64,000 nt of DNA from Myxococcales bacterium (GTDB lineage Bacteria > Myxococcota_A > Polyangia > Palsa-1104 > JAEUJZ01). Below, piece after piece: positions 27,990 to 34,988 of this stretch. The stretch is taken from the NCBI GenBank assembly GCA_016794505.1, contig JAEUJZ010000010.1, positions 1 through 64,000 of the forward strand. The letters are read 5' to 3'. Below the pieces are notes generated by a model. The model was given only the letters and a program-made list of their open reading frames with translations. It searched no databases and was not told the origin of the DNA. Position numbers and translations under genes: made by a program. How positions within the stretch are numbered: the stretch's first letter is position 1; every line of letters begins with the position of its first letter.

Positions 27990-28958
27990 ATGAACTGGTC
28001 GTTCCTCCGTCGCTCGGTTGTACGCTTCGTCTCGGCTTGCGCCTCGCTCACCCTGGTTGCCTCGGTCGCTGCCTGCGGCCAGCCCGAGGAAGAGTCAAGT
28101 CAAGCTGCCCTGCTGCGCCAGGGCGCCTTTGAGCCCGAGTTCTGGCTCGGCACCACGCAGCGCCTGCGGCTCATGGCCGCCAACATCAGCTCTGGCAACA
28201 AGCAGAGCTATGACCCCGGCGAGGGCATTCGCATCTTCCAGGGCATCAAGCCCGACGTGGTGATGATTCAAGAGTTCAACTATCTCTCGAATTCCAGCAG
28301 CGACATCCGCGGCTTCGTCGACAGCACCTTTGGCTCGTCCTTCGCCTACTACCGCGAGGGCGGCGCGCAGATTCCAAACGGCGTCATCAGTCGCTATCCC
28401 ATCGTCGAGTCCGGCGAGTGGGACGACGGGCAGGTATCCAACCGCGACTTCGCCTGGGCCCGCATCGATCTGCCCGGCTCCATCGATCTGTGGGCGGTCA
28501 GCGTTCACTTCTTGACCTCTAGCTCGTCCAAGCGCAAAGCCGAGGCCAGCGAGCTGGTCGGCTACGTCGCAAGCAAGGTGCCCGCCGGGGACTACGTGGT
28601 CATCGGCGGCGACTTCAACACCGACAACCGCAGCGAGGCCGCGCTGGGCGCGCTATCGGGCACCGTGGTCACCAGCGGCCCCTACCCCGCCGACGCCACA
28701 GGAAATGGCAACACCAATGCTTCGCGCGCCAAGCCCTATGACTGGGTCTTGGTCGATGACGATCTCAACGCGCACAAGACGGCCACCGTTGTGGGATCCA
28801 GCACCTTTGACAGCGGGCTGGTGGTGGACACGCGACGCTACTCGCCGCTCGCCGAGATCTCGCCCGCCGCATTGGGCGACAGCGGCGCCACCAACATGCA
28901 GCACATGGCCGTCGTCCGCGACTTCCTCATCCCCACCGACGCCCCCATCGCCCGCTAA
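27990..28958 (+). CDS. Endonuclease/exonuclease/phosphatase-fold lipoprotein
   Basis: The 322-residue protein has a lipoprotein signal ending in VAAC (Cys29) and then an EEP domain: metal ligand Glu in MIQEFNY, catalytic-type VSVHFLTSS, GGDFNTDN and a final motif SRAKPYDWVLVDDD where the usual SDH is replaced by Y-D-W. This fold cleaves phosphodiester or phosphomonoester bonds, for example in DNA, sphingomyelin or inositol phosphates. Being exported, it may scavenge phosphate or nucleotides or attack prey or host molecules. The start is fixed by AAGGAG ten bases upstream and the signal peptide. The repeat array follows about 110 bases after its stop. Confidence 0.85.
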   Translation: MNWSFLRRSVVRFVSACASLTLVASVAACGQPEEESSQAALLRQGAFEPEFWLGTTQRLRLMAANISSGNKQSYDPGEGIRIFQGIKPDVVMIQEFNYLSNSSSDIRGFVDSTFGSSFAYYREGGAQIPNGVISRYPIVESGEWDDGQVSNRDFAWARIDLPGSIDLWAVSVHFLTSSSSKRKAEASELVGYVASKVPAGDYVVIGGDFNTDNRSEAALGALSGTVVTSGPYPADATGNGNTNASRAKPYDWVLVDDDLNAHKTATVVGSSTFDSGLVVDTRRYSPLAEISPAALGDSGATNMQHMAVVRDFLIPTDAPIAR

Positions 28959-29070
28959 GGCGCCGAACAGACCCCGCGGCCGGTCGCTGCGCCCCCCTCG
29001 CGCTGACTGCGTAAATTCCCTAGATTCGCCCCTGGTTAGCGGCCAAACTGGTCCGACCGCGTGTTTGTTC

Positions 29071-29391
29071 TGCAGTCCGCACCTGCACAACGCGTTGCCA
29101 GACCCCAAACCCTGCAGTCCGCACCCGCACAACGCGTTGCCAGACCCCAAACCCTGCAGTCCGCACCGGCACAACGCGTTGTCAGACCCGAAATCGTGCA
29201 GTCCGCACCGGCACAACGCGTTGCCAGACCCTACGTCCCGTAGTCCGCACCCGCACAACGCGCTGCCAGACCCCAGACCCTGCAGTCCGCACCCGCACAA
29301 CGCGCTGCCAGACCCCACGCCCCGCAGTCCGCACCGGCACAACGCGTTGCCAGACCCCAGACCCTGCAGTCCACACCGGCACAACGCTGGA
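29071..29391. repeat. 42-bp tandem repeat array, seven full units plus a partial one
   Basis: Units start at 29071, 29113, 29155, 29197, 29239, 29281 and 29323, with a partial unit at 29365. Each begins TGCAGTCCGCACC, continues with GCACAACGCG and TGCCAGACCC, and ends in about 6-8 variable bases. Period is exactly 42, a multiple of three, so frames on both strands stay open through the array (14-residue Cys-rich or Pro/His-rich repeats); no ribosome site supports either as a gene. There are no unique spacers, so it is not a CRISPR. The rest of 28959-29552 holds no supported gene. Confidence 0.9.
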
Positions 29392-29552
29392 CGCGGTCCG
29401 CGCGACACGAGTCGGCGATGCGGCACCGGTTTCAGCGGTGGCGACTACGCGGCGCGGGCGCAGTGAAACGACGCGGGCCGGTCCGCGTCGCCACGTTCGC
29501 AGCCGATCTCGATGGGCCGTGCGTTCCGCCGCCGAGCCAGACCGGGCCGCGC

Positions 29553-30458
29553 TCAGCCCTGGATCAGCGCCGTGAGGATCTGCGTCCAGTGGCTGAAGAT
29601 CGAAAAGTGGCCGCCGCCGGGCAGAAAGTGCGGCACGGTGTGCGGAATATGCGCCTGCAGAAAGCGGCCCATCTGCGGCGGCACGATGCTGTCGCCGTCC
29701 CAGTACCACAGGTGAATGCGCGGCCGGATGTCGTGCAGGCGAAAGCCCCAGGGCGAGACCAGGATCTGCGCCTCGCGCACCAAGCCGCGCACGCCCTGCC
29801 GGCTGGCTTCGCGGCGATAGCCCTGGATCTGCGCCGCAATGCGCGGGTCCGATAGCACCGCCTGATCGTCGGGCGAGGCCTGGGCATACACGGCGGCAAA
29901 GGCGCGACCGGGATCGCTGCGCACGGCTCGATCGTGCAGCGCAATCGTCGGCCACAGCGCCCAGGTCGGCCACGCAGCCAGGCGATACGCGCTGCGATAG
30001 TCGCGGTTGACGCCGGCTAGCGCCTGCTTGGCCGGGCGATCAAACGGCGCCGGTCCCGACACGATGGCGACGCCGGCCAGGCGGTCCGGGATCTGGTGCG
30101 CGCAGGCCGCGACATAGGGCCCTCCCGCCGAGACACCAGCCAGCGCAAAGCGATCGAGCCCAAGCTGATCGGCCAGCTGCGCCAGATCGCCGGGATAGTC
30201 GATCAGCCGTCGCCCTGGCTGCGCATCCGACAGACCATAGCCCGGTCGATCCGGCACGATCAGCCGCACGCCCAGGCTCGCCGTCTGCGCATCCTCGGGG
30301 TGCCGCATCAAGCGCGAGCCGGGGTTGCCGTGCAGAAAGATCACGGGCGTGCCGCCCTGCAGGTCGCCCGCTTCGCAGATCGCCATGCGACGGCCGTCGC
30401 GCAGGCGCAGGATGCGCTCGCGGACCTGGGCTGTCTCGCCGCCTGTGGCGTGGCTCAT
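29553..30458 (-). CDS. Alpha/beta hydrolase, third gene of PHA operon
   Basis: The 301-residue protein shows oxyanion region FLHGNPGSR, nucleophile elbow AGVSAGGP (Ser in GVSAGG), and a catalytic-type acid/His pair near YWDGDSIVPP and GGGHFSIF. It belongs to the haloalkane dehalogenase/esterase-like branch. The ATG overlaps the PHA synthase stop by four bases (ATGA), so it is coupled to it and could act as a polyhydroxyalkanoate or oligomer hydrolase, or thioesterase; that is inference from position only. The open frame continues far upstream but there it is a shadow of the synthase gene. Confidence 0.85.
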   Translation of the reverse strand: MSHATGGETAQVRERILRLRDGRRMAICEAGDLQGGTPVIFLHGNPGSRLMRHPEDAQTASLGVRLIVPDRPGYGLSDAQPGRRLIDYPGDLAQLADQLGLDRFALAGVSAGGPYVAACAHQIPDRLAGVAIVSGPAPFDRPAKQALAGVNRDYRSAYRLAAWPTWALWPTIALHDRAVRSDPGRAFAAVYAQASPDDQAVLSDPRIAAQIQGYRREASRQGVRGLVREAQILVSPWGFRLHDIRPRIHLWYWDGDSIVPPQMGRFLQAHIPHTVPHFLPGGGHFSIFSHWTQILTALIQG

Positions 30459-31669
30459 GGCGATTGTCCTGTGTCGGCCGCGCTCGCATCGGGCTCGCTT
30501 GTGTACGGCGCCGCGCGCTCGGCCAGCCACGCCGCCACCTGGGGCCAGACCTGCTTGGGCGCCTTGCTGGATGCCGAAAGCCCGATGTGTCCGACGGGAA
30601 AGCGCAGCGTCTGACAGTCTCTGCTGCCGACCAAGCGCGGCAAGGGCTCGCTCATCGGCGGCGGCGCGATGGTGTCGTGCTCGGCGATCAGGTTGAGAAG
30701 CGGGCAGCGGATGCGGCCCAGGTCGACGACGTCGGTCCCGACTTCCATGCGGTTCTGACAGAACAGGTTGTGCTGATAACAGTCCTTGATGTACTTGCGG
30801 TACACCTCGCCGGGGAATGGCACGGAATCGGCGCCCCAGCGCTCCATGGCGAGAAACGTCGTCACGAATTCGCGGTCGTGGATGCGGCGACAGACATCGA
30901 GCCAGCGCGTGAAGCGCTGAACGGGAGCCGCGGCGAAAAAGCCGCTCTCTAACACCTGCGTCGGCACGTTGCCATAGGCGTCGACCAGCGAGTCGACATT
31001 GAAGTGCTGTTCCTGCGTCCACAGCGTGTACACGCCGCCTTGACTGAAATCGACGGGCGTCGCCTGCACGACGACGTTGCGCAGCCCCTGCGGAACCAGC
31101 GAGGCATAGGCCAAGCTCACCGTGCCGCCCATGCAGTATCCGTACAGCGACAGCGAGTCGGCGCCGCTTACGCGCAGCGTCCAGCGCACCGCCTGCCGCA
31201 GCGTCGTCCCCAGAAGATCCGCCCAGGTCATGTGCTGCTCGGCGGCACCGGCAAGGCCCCAGTCGATGGCGTACACGTCAAAGCCGGCGCGCGTCAGGTA
31301 CTCGATCAGGCTCTTCCCCGGCAGAAAGTCGAGGATGTACCAGCGATTGATCATCGAGTACACGAACAGAATCGGCGTGCGATAGCGCCGCTTTGGCGAT
31401 GGATAGCGCAGCAGGCGCAGCGCGCCGCGCGTCCACACGACGTGATGCGGTGTCGGGCTGATCGGCGGCTCAGAAATGCCCGAGGCGTGCTCGATGATCG
31501 GCCGCAGATAGGGATAGGGGTTGATCGATCCGTCGCGCAGCGCCGAAGCGACCTCGCGAGCGACGCTGCCCGAGGTGCCGAGCGTCGTGCGCAGCGTGCT
31601 GCCTAGGCCGTGCCAGCGACTCGTCGCATCGCCCCCCGGAACCCCGAAGCGAGAAGAAAACGACGGCAT
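30455..31669 (-). CDS. phaC: Poly(3-hydroxyalkanoate) synthase, class III PhaC-like
   Basis: The 404-residue enzyme has the PHA synthase lipase-like box GYCMGG with catalytic Cys179 in place of Ser, and matching Asp332 (AEHDTIAPP) and His361 (PVGHIGLS). DWG in AIDWGL is another family mark. It polymerises 3-hydroxyacyl-CoA to storage polyester on granules. The length (about 355-400) and the adjacent small PhaE-like gene, three bases upstream, indicate class III rather than class I/II. Its 3' end overlaps the hydrolase start. Confidence 0.9.
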   Translation of the reverse strand: MPSFSSRFGVPGGDATSRWHGLGSTLRTTLGTSGSVAREVASALRDGSINPYPYLRPIIEHASGISEPPISPTPHHVVWTRGALRLLRYPSPKRRYRTPILFVYSMINRWYILDFLPGKSLIEYLTRAGFDVYAIDWGLAGAAEQHMTWADLLGTTLRQAVRWTLRVSGADSLSLYGYCMGGTVSLAYASLVPQGLRNVVVQATPVDFSQGGVYTLWTQEQHFNVDSLVDAYGNVPTQVLESGFFAAAPVQRFTRWLDVCRRIHDREFVTTFLAMERWGADSVPFPGEVYRKYIKDCYQHNLFCQNRMEVGTDVVDLGRIRCPLLNLIAEHDTIAPPPMSEPLPRLVGSRDCQTLRFPVGHIGLSASSKAPKQVWPQVAAWLAERAAPYTSEPDASAADTGQSP

Positions 31670-31672
31670 GCG

Positions 31673-32128
31673 CTAGCCCTTGCCTGCGTCGACGGGCGTC
31701 GCGCTTGGTGGAGGATCGGGCACGTCGCGCGCAGCGCATTCGTCGTTGTGCAGATCACGCGCCTGCTTTTCCAAGAGCTCGACGATCAGCTCAAGCTGGC
31801 TGCTCAGCGCTTCGATCTGATCGTTCATGCGGCGAAGCTGTTCGCGCAGGCCGTCGACTTCCGACACAGGCGGCAGGCGCAGCGCCCGCAGGATCGCCTC
31901 GATCGCGCCGTGCCGACGGATGCGCAGAAGCGATCCCTGACGCAGAAGCTCGCCCGTCACGCGCAGCCAGCGCGGATGTTCCGCCAGGCGCGCAAACAGC
32001 TCGGTCAGCCGCTTTTCCGCCTGCGTAAAGCGCTTTCCTGACTCGGTCTCGGGGCTGGTTACTCGACCCAGCCACAAAAGCCCGCGCGCAAGGTACCCCC
32101 CGCTCGCGGGCACTGCATCGTCCTTCAT
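31673..32128 (-). CDS. PhaE-like class III PHA synthase subunit
   Basis: The 151-residue, largely helical protein contains LPPVSEVDGLREQLRR, which resembles the C-terminal region of PhaE (L-P-x-x-S/R-EVD-x-L), followed by a coiled coil (about 88-125) as in PhaE and phasin-like partners. True PhaE is usually longer (about 350), so this is a short form, perhaps a PhaE C-terminal module or phasin. Its position directly before phaC supports the assignment. Start is at the ATG; promoter would lie in the 270-base gap shared with the divergent toxin gene. Confidence 0.7.
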   Translation of the reverse strand: MKDDAVPASGGYLARGLLWLGRVTSPETESGKRFTQAEKRLTELFARLAEHPRWLRVTGELLRQGSLLRIRRHGAIEAILRALRLPPVSEVDGLREQLRRMNDQIEALSSQLELIVELLEKQARDLHNDECAARDVPDPPPSATPVDAGKG

Positions 32129-32398
32129 CTTGCTCGCAGCCTATCGCAGATCCCAGCCGCCTGCGCCGCCTTGTTTGCCGCCGCAGCCCGACGGACCGCT
32201 GTCCCAAGAACCCAGCCACAAAATCACCGGCCCGTCGGCTCCGCTGTCCCGATGGCGCGGGCTCAAATGCCTGACTGGGCCCGTTTGCCTTGCGCGCTCA
32301 GCCTGGCCGCTCACCATTCCGCGCTTGTTCGCATCCCGCCTGCTCGATATCTTCCGCGCCTCTCCTCGCATCTCTCTGCCCATCCGCCGGAGCCTGCT

Positions 32399-34198
32399 GT
32401 GCTTCCTTCTTTGCTTTCTCCTATCGCCTCGGCGCTCGGCGTTCTTACGCTGACGCTCGGCTTGTTGGCAACACCACGGCCTGCCTTCGCGCACGCTCCG
32501 CCAACCGTCTCCGGCCCCCTGCTTTCGCCCGGCGCTTCCTGTGGATTTATCGCTCCCTGCACTCGCATCGGCGAAATCGGCCTGCACATCGCTGCTCTGT
32601 CGTCCCTGCGCACAGACAAAGACCGCTCCTTCCTCGATATCCAAGGCCAAGCGAGGCTCTCCCTTACCTTCCTGGACCTCGCTGAAGTCGGCACTGTTTT
32701 CGCCGGACACATCGGTCGAGAGCAGAACGCCAGCTTCTTCTCCATCAGCTCACCCGCGACGGTCTACGCCCGGCTTCGCCTTCTGCCGCTGCCTTTCTTC
32801 CGACCGCTCACAGACCCCTTCTTTCGCCTCGCACTTCACGCCCAGCATCACTTTGTCGATGCCAACTTCGGCGCGCAGGAGCCGCCGGGCTTTGCCCGCA
32901 CGTCGCTGCACGTCGTGGGCGGACAGTCTTACGGACCCTTCGACCTCGACGGCTCACTCGGCTTCGTCCTTTCGCCGCATCCCGAGCGACCACCCCAACT
33001 AGCCGCCTTCCAGCTCGGCCTCGCCGCTAGCTACTGGTTCCGACGCGCTGACAACGACTACCCGACCGATCAGCTTCGCATCCAACTGGAAGCGCTCTAT
33101 CAGTTCGCGCAAGACCCGCGCTTCAGCACCCAAGGCACGCTGCTCGCCGGCCTGCTCGGCTTGAGCAGAAACGGGTTCGGCGGCAGCTTCGCCGTCGGGC
33201 CTGAGTTCATCGATCGCTACGTCGGCGTGCGCGTGCTGGCCGGCTTGCTGTTCTCCTGGGGACCACACGTTCGCAACCCCTGGGCCGAAAAAAAAGCCGC
33301 CGAGCCCAAAGAAACCCCCGCCTGGATCTGGACCCTCCTCGGCGCCATCGATCCCATCCTGCGTGAGGACGGCTGCGTCTGGACCGACCCGACGCCGCGC
33401 CGCGCATCCGTGCAGTGGTTCTGCATCGGCAAGCCGGATCCGCACCAGCCCGGCATGATCCTCCTTTCCAGCGGCCTTCGCCTGCCTGTCGGGACGCACC
33501 TGTGGGAACACGGCACGGTGCTGCGCATCAACGACGGCACCAAGGTCGCCGAGATTCCGCTCTCGGCGCGCTTCCACAAGGCGGTCCTTGACCACGTGGA
33601 CGCGCTGTTGAATCACGTCAGCGAGCCCAGCGAAGAGATCTGCGATGGGCGCATCGATCCCGTCCCCGCCGGCCTCGACTCAGGCTGGGCCTCCGTCGTC
33701 GCCAACGACGACATGGGCGGGCGCGCGGCGGTCGTCGGCATGCAGCTCTATCGCCAGCTCACCTGCCACCCCGAAGCGCAGTCCTCGATCGAGATCTTGG
33801 CTTTGCTCGGCAAGCTCGGCAGGCGGGGGCCCACGCGAGGGCACGCGAATATCGCCGAGCAGATCGAGCCGTCGGCGAAGCGCCTCTCCCAAGGCCAGCT
33901 TCACCATGCGATCTCGCGGCGCGTTCATCGGGCCCTGGAGGAACACCGCGTCCTGCGGGGCCGGTATCAGGCGCGCGACCCACGCTTTGTGCTCCGCGGC
34001 GCGGATGCACATGCGCATCGGGGATATCAGAAATGGCACCAAGATCTCGACGACGAGATCGTACGATGGCTCGATCGAAACAACGACGTGCCAGCGGAGA
34101 GGTTCGAAGCCTATCTGCGCTCCTTGTACGAGCGAACAGAGCTGAAGCAGCGCTTCCCACGAGGCTTTGAAGCACGCAACGAAGAGGGCACAAAGTGA
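32399..34198 (+). CDS. Predicted polymorphic toxin: barrel-like exported protein with SitA6-type C-terminal domain
   Basis: The start is taken as GTG 32399, with GGAG six bases upstream, giving a 599-residue protein with a signal peptide cut after AFA31. The frame is open upstream but has no ribosome site. Residues about 32-260 are rich in alternating aromatic/hydrophobic strands, like an outer-membrane barrel or surface domain. The C-terminal part (about 470-599) contains LHHAIS (501-506), RDPRFV and AHRGYQKWHQDLDDE (539-553), a pattern I associate with TIGR02269, the SitA6 family of Myxococcus swarm-inhibition toxins; the His pairs suggest a nuclease. SitA toxins are lipoproteins, but no lipobox is present here. 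Its stop overlaps the immunity gene by four bases (GTGA). Confidence 0.72.
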   Translation: MLPSLLSPIASALGVLTLTLGLLATPRPAFAHAPPTVSGPLLSPGASCGFIAPCTRIGEIGLHIAALSSLRTDKDRSFLDIQGQARLSLTFLDLAEVGTVFAGHIGREQNASFFSISSPATVYARLRLLPLPFFRPLTDPFFRLALHAQHHFVDANFGAQEPPGFARTSLHVVGGQSYGPFDLDGSLGFVLSPHPERPPQLAAFQLGLAASYWFRRADNDYPTDQLRIQLEALYQFAQDPRFSTQGTLLAGLLGLSRNGFGGSFAVGPEFIDRYVGVRVLAGLLFSWGPHVRNPWAEKKAAEPKETPAWIWTLLGAIDPILREDGCVWTDPTPRRASVQWFCIGKPDPHQPGMILLSSGLRLPVGTHLWEHGTVLRINDGTKVAEIPLSARFHKAVLDHVDALLNHVSEPSEEICDGRIDPVPAGLDSGWASVVANDDMGGRAAVVGMQLYRQLTCHPEAQSSIEILALLGKLGRRGPTRGHANIAEQIEPSAKRLSQGQLHHAISRRVHRALEEHRVLRGRYQARDPRFVLRGADAHAHRGYQKWHQDLDDEIVRWLDRNNDVPAERFEAYLRSLYERTELKQRFPRGFEARNEEGTK

Positions 34199-34824
34199 AA
34201 GCCATCTACCTGCTGCAGCGGCGCGGCGCACCCAGGGGCGATGCAAAGACGGAGTTCTTACAGGCCGACCCGCACCATGTCAGCGATGGCCTCGACTGCC
34301 CAAGCTGCGGCAGGCCGGTTGGGATGTTTCGTTGGGCACAGCCGCTGCGAGCCGAGCTTGAGACCTGGGACCTCCAGTATGGCGATCTGGCCTTTGGCCC
34401 AGGCGAGAGCATCCTGGTCGCCGAGCGCTTCAAGAATCTATGGCTACGGTCAGGCCTCGTCGGGCTTTCAGGCTTCGAGCCGGTCGAAGTGGTCAAGGTG
34501 GTGCGGCGGGGCAAGCGGATCAAAGAAGCGCCGCCGTCCTACTTCCGGGTGCTGCCGCAGCGCTCAGCGGTGGCGGTGGATGAAGCGGCCTGTGGATGGC
34601 GCTGGGAAGAGCCGCCTTCGCCGCGCTGCGATGTGTGTCGGGGAGGCGGCATCGCCAAGGGCTGGGAGCGGATCGTGCTCGAAGCCGAGCCCCACGAGAA
34701 CCTCTTTATCCCGCGCGGGCTCGGCTGGGTGCTGGTCGACGAGCACTTCAAGCGCTTCTGCGAGGAACATGCACTGACGAACTGCCCGCTGATTCCGGCA
34801 GAGCAGGCGAGTCACTGGTTCTAG
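34195..34824 (+). CDS. SitI6-like double-CXXC immunity protein
   Basis: The 209-residue cytoplasmic protein has two CXXC knuckles, CPSCG (35-39) and CDVCRG (145-150), the layout of the double-CXXCG paralogous family TIGR02264, known as SitI6 immunity proteins that protect from SitA6 toxins. The knuckles likely bind one zinc. The GTG start overlaps the preceding toxin stop (GTGA), so the pair is coupled, as needed for immunity. There is no signal peptide, so neutralisation would be inside the cell, in line with a nuclease toxin. Family assignment is from memory of motifs and context. Confidence 0.8.
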   Translation: MKAIYLLQRRGAPRGDAKTEFLQADPHHVSDGLDCPSCGRPVGMFRWAQPLRAELETWDLQYGDLAFGPGESILVAERFKNLWLRSGLVGLSGFEPVEVVKVVRRGKRIKEAPPSYFRVLPQRSAVAVDEAACGWRWEEPPSPRCDVCRGGGIAKGWERIVLEAEPHENLFIPRGLGWVLVDEHFKRFCEEHALTNCPLIPAEQASHWF

Positions 34825-34973
34825 GTTCTGCTCGCACTGGTCCGTGCTTGAGGTCCCCCGCGATGCCTTGGGGCGCGCGGTGAGGATCCGCGCAGAGGTC
34901 GCGTCCAGCGCGTCGGGTGTGACGGCTGCCTGAGCCTTGGATTCCTGAGCCGCAAGCGACCGTCCTTCTTTGC

Positions 34974-34988
34974 TAAGAACTGTGCATG
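34974..34988 (+). promoter_or_regulatory. Candidate -10 box before the sugar dehydrogenase gene
   Basis: TAAGAA (34974-34979) then CTGTGC and ATG at 34986, again a six-base distance with no Shine-Dalgarno sequence. Confidence 0.3.

Noticed and set aside
29071..29391. CRISPR array
   Set aside because: Units are contiguous with a fixed 42-base period and only 6-8 variable bases; there are no 25-40 base unique spacers and no cas genes.
28653..29426. Cys-rich repeat protein on the minus strand
   Set aside because: The frame is open only because the repeat period is a multiple of three; it overlaps the endonuclease-fold gene and lacks a ribosome site and signal.
30455..31022. N-terminal extension of the alpha/beta hydrolase into the PHA synthase gene
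   Set aside because: This part is a shadow frame; the real hydrolase start is the ATG overlapping the synthase stop at 30458.
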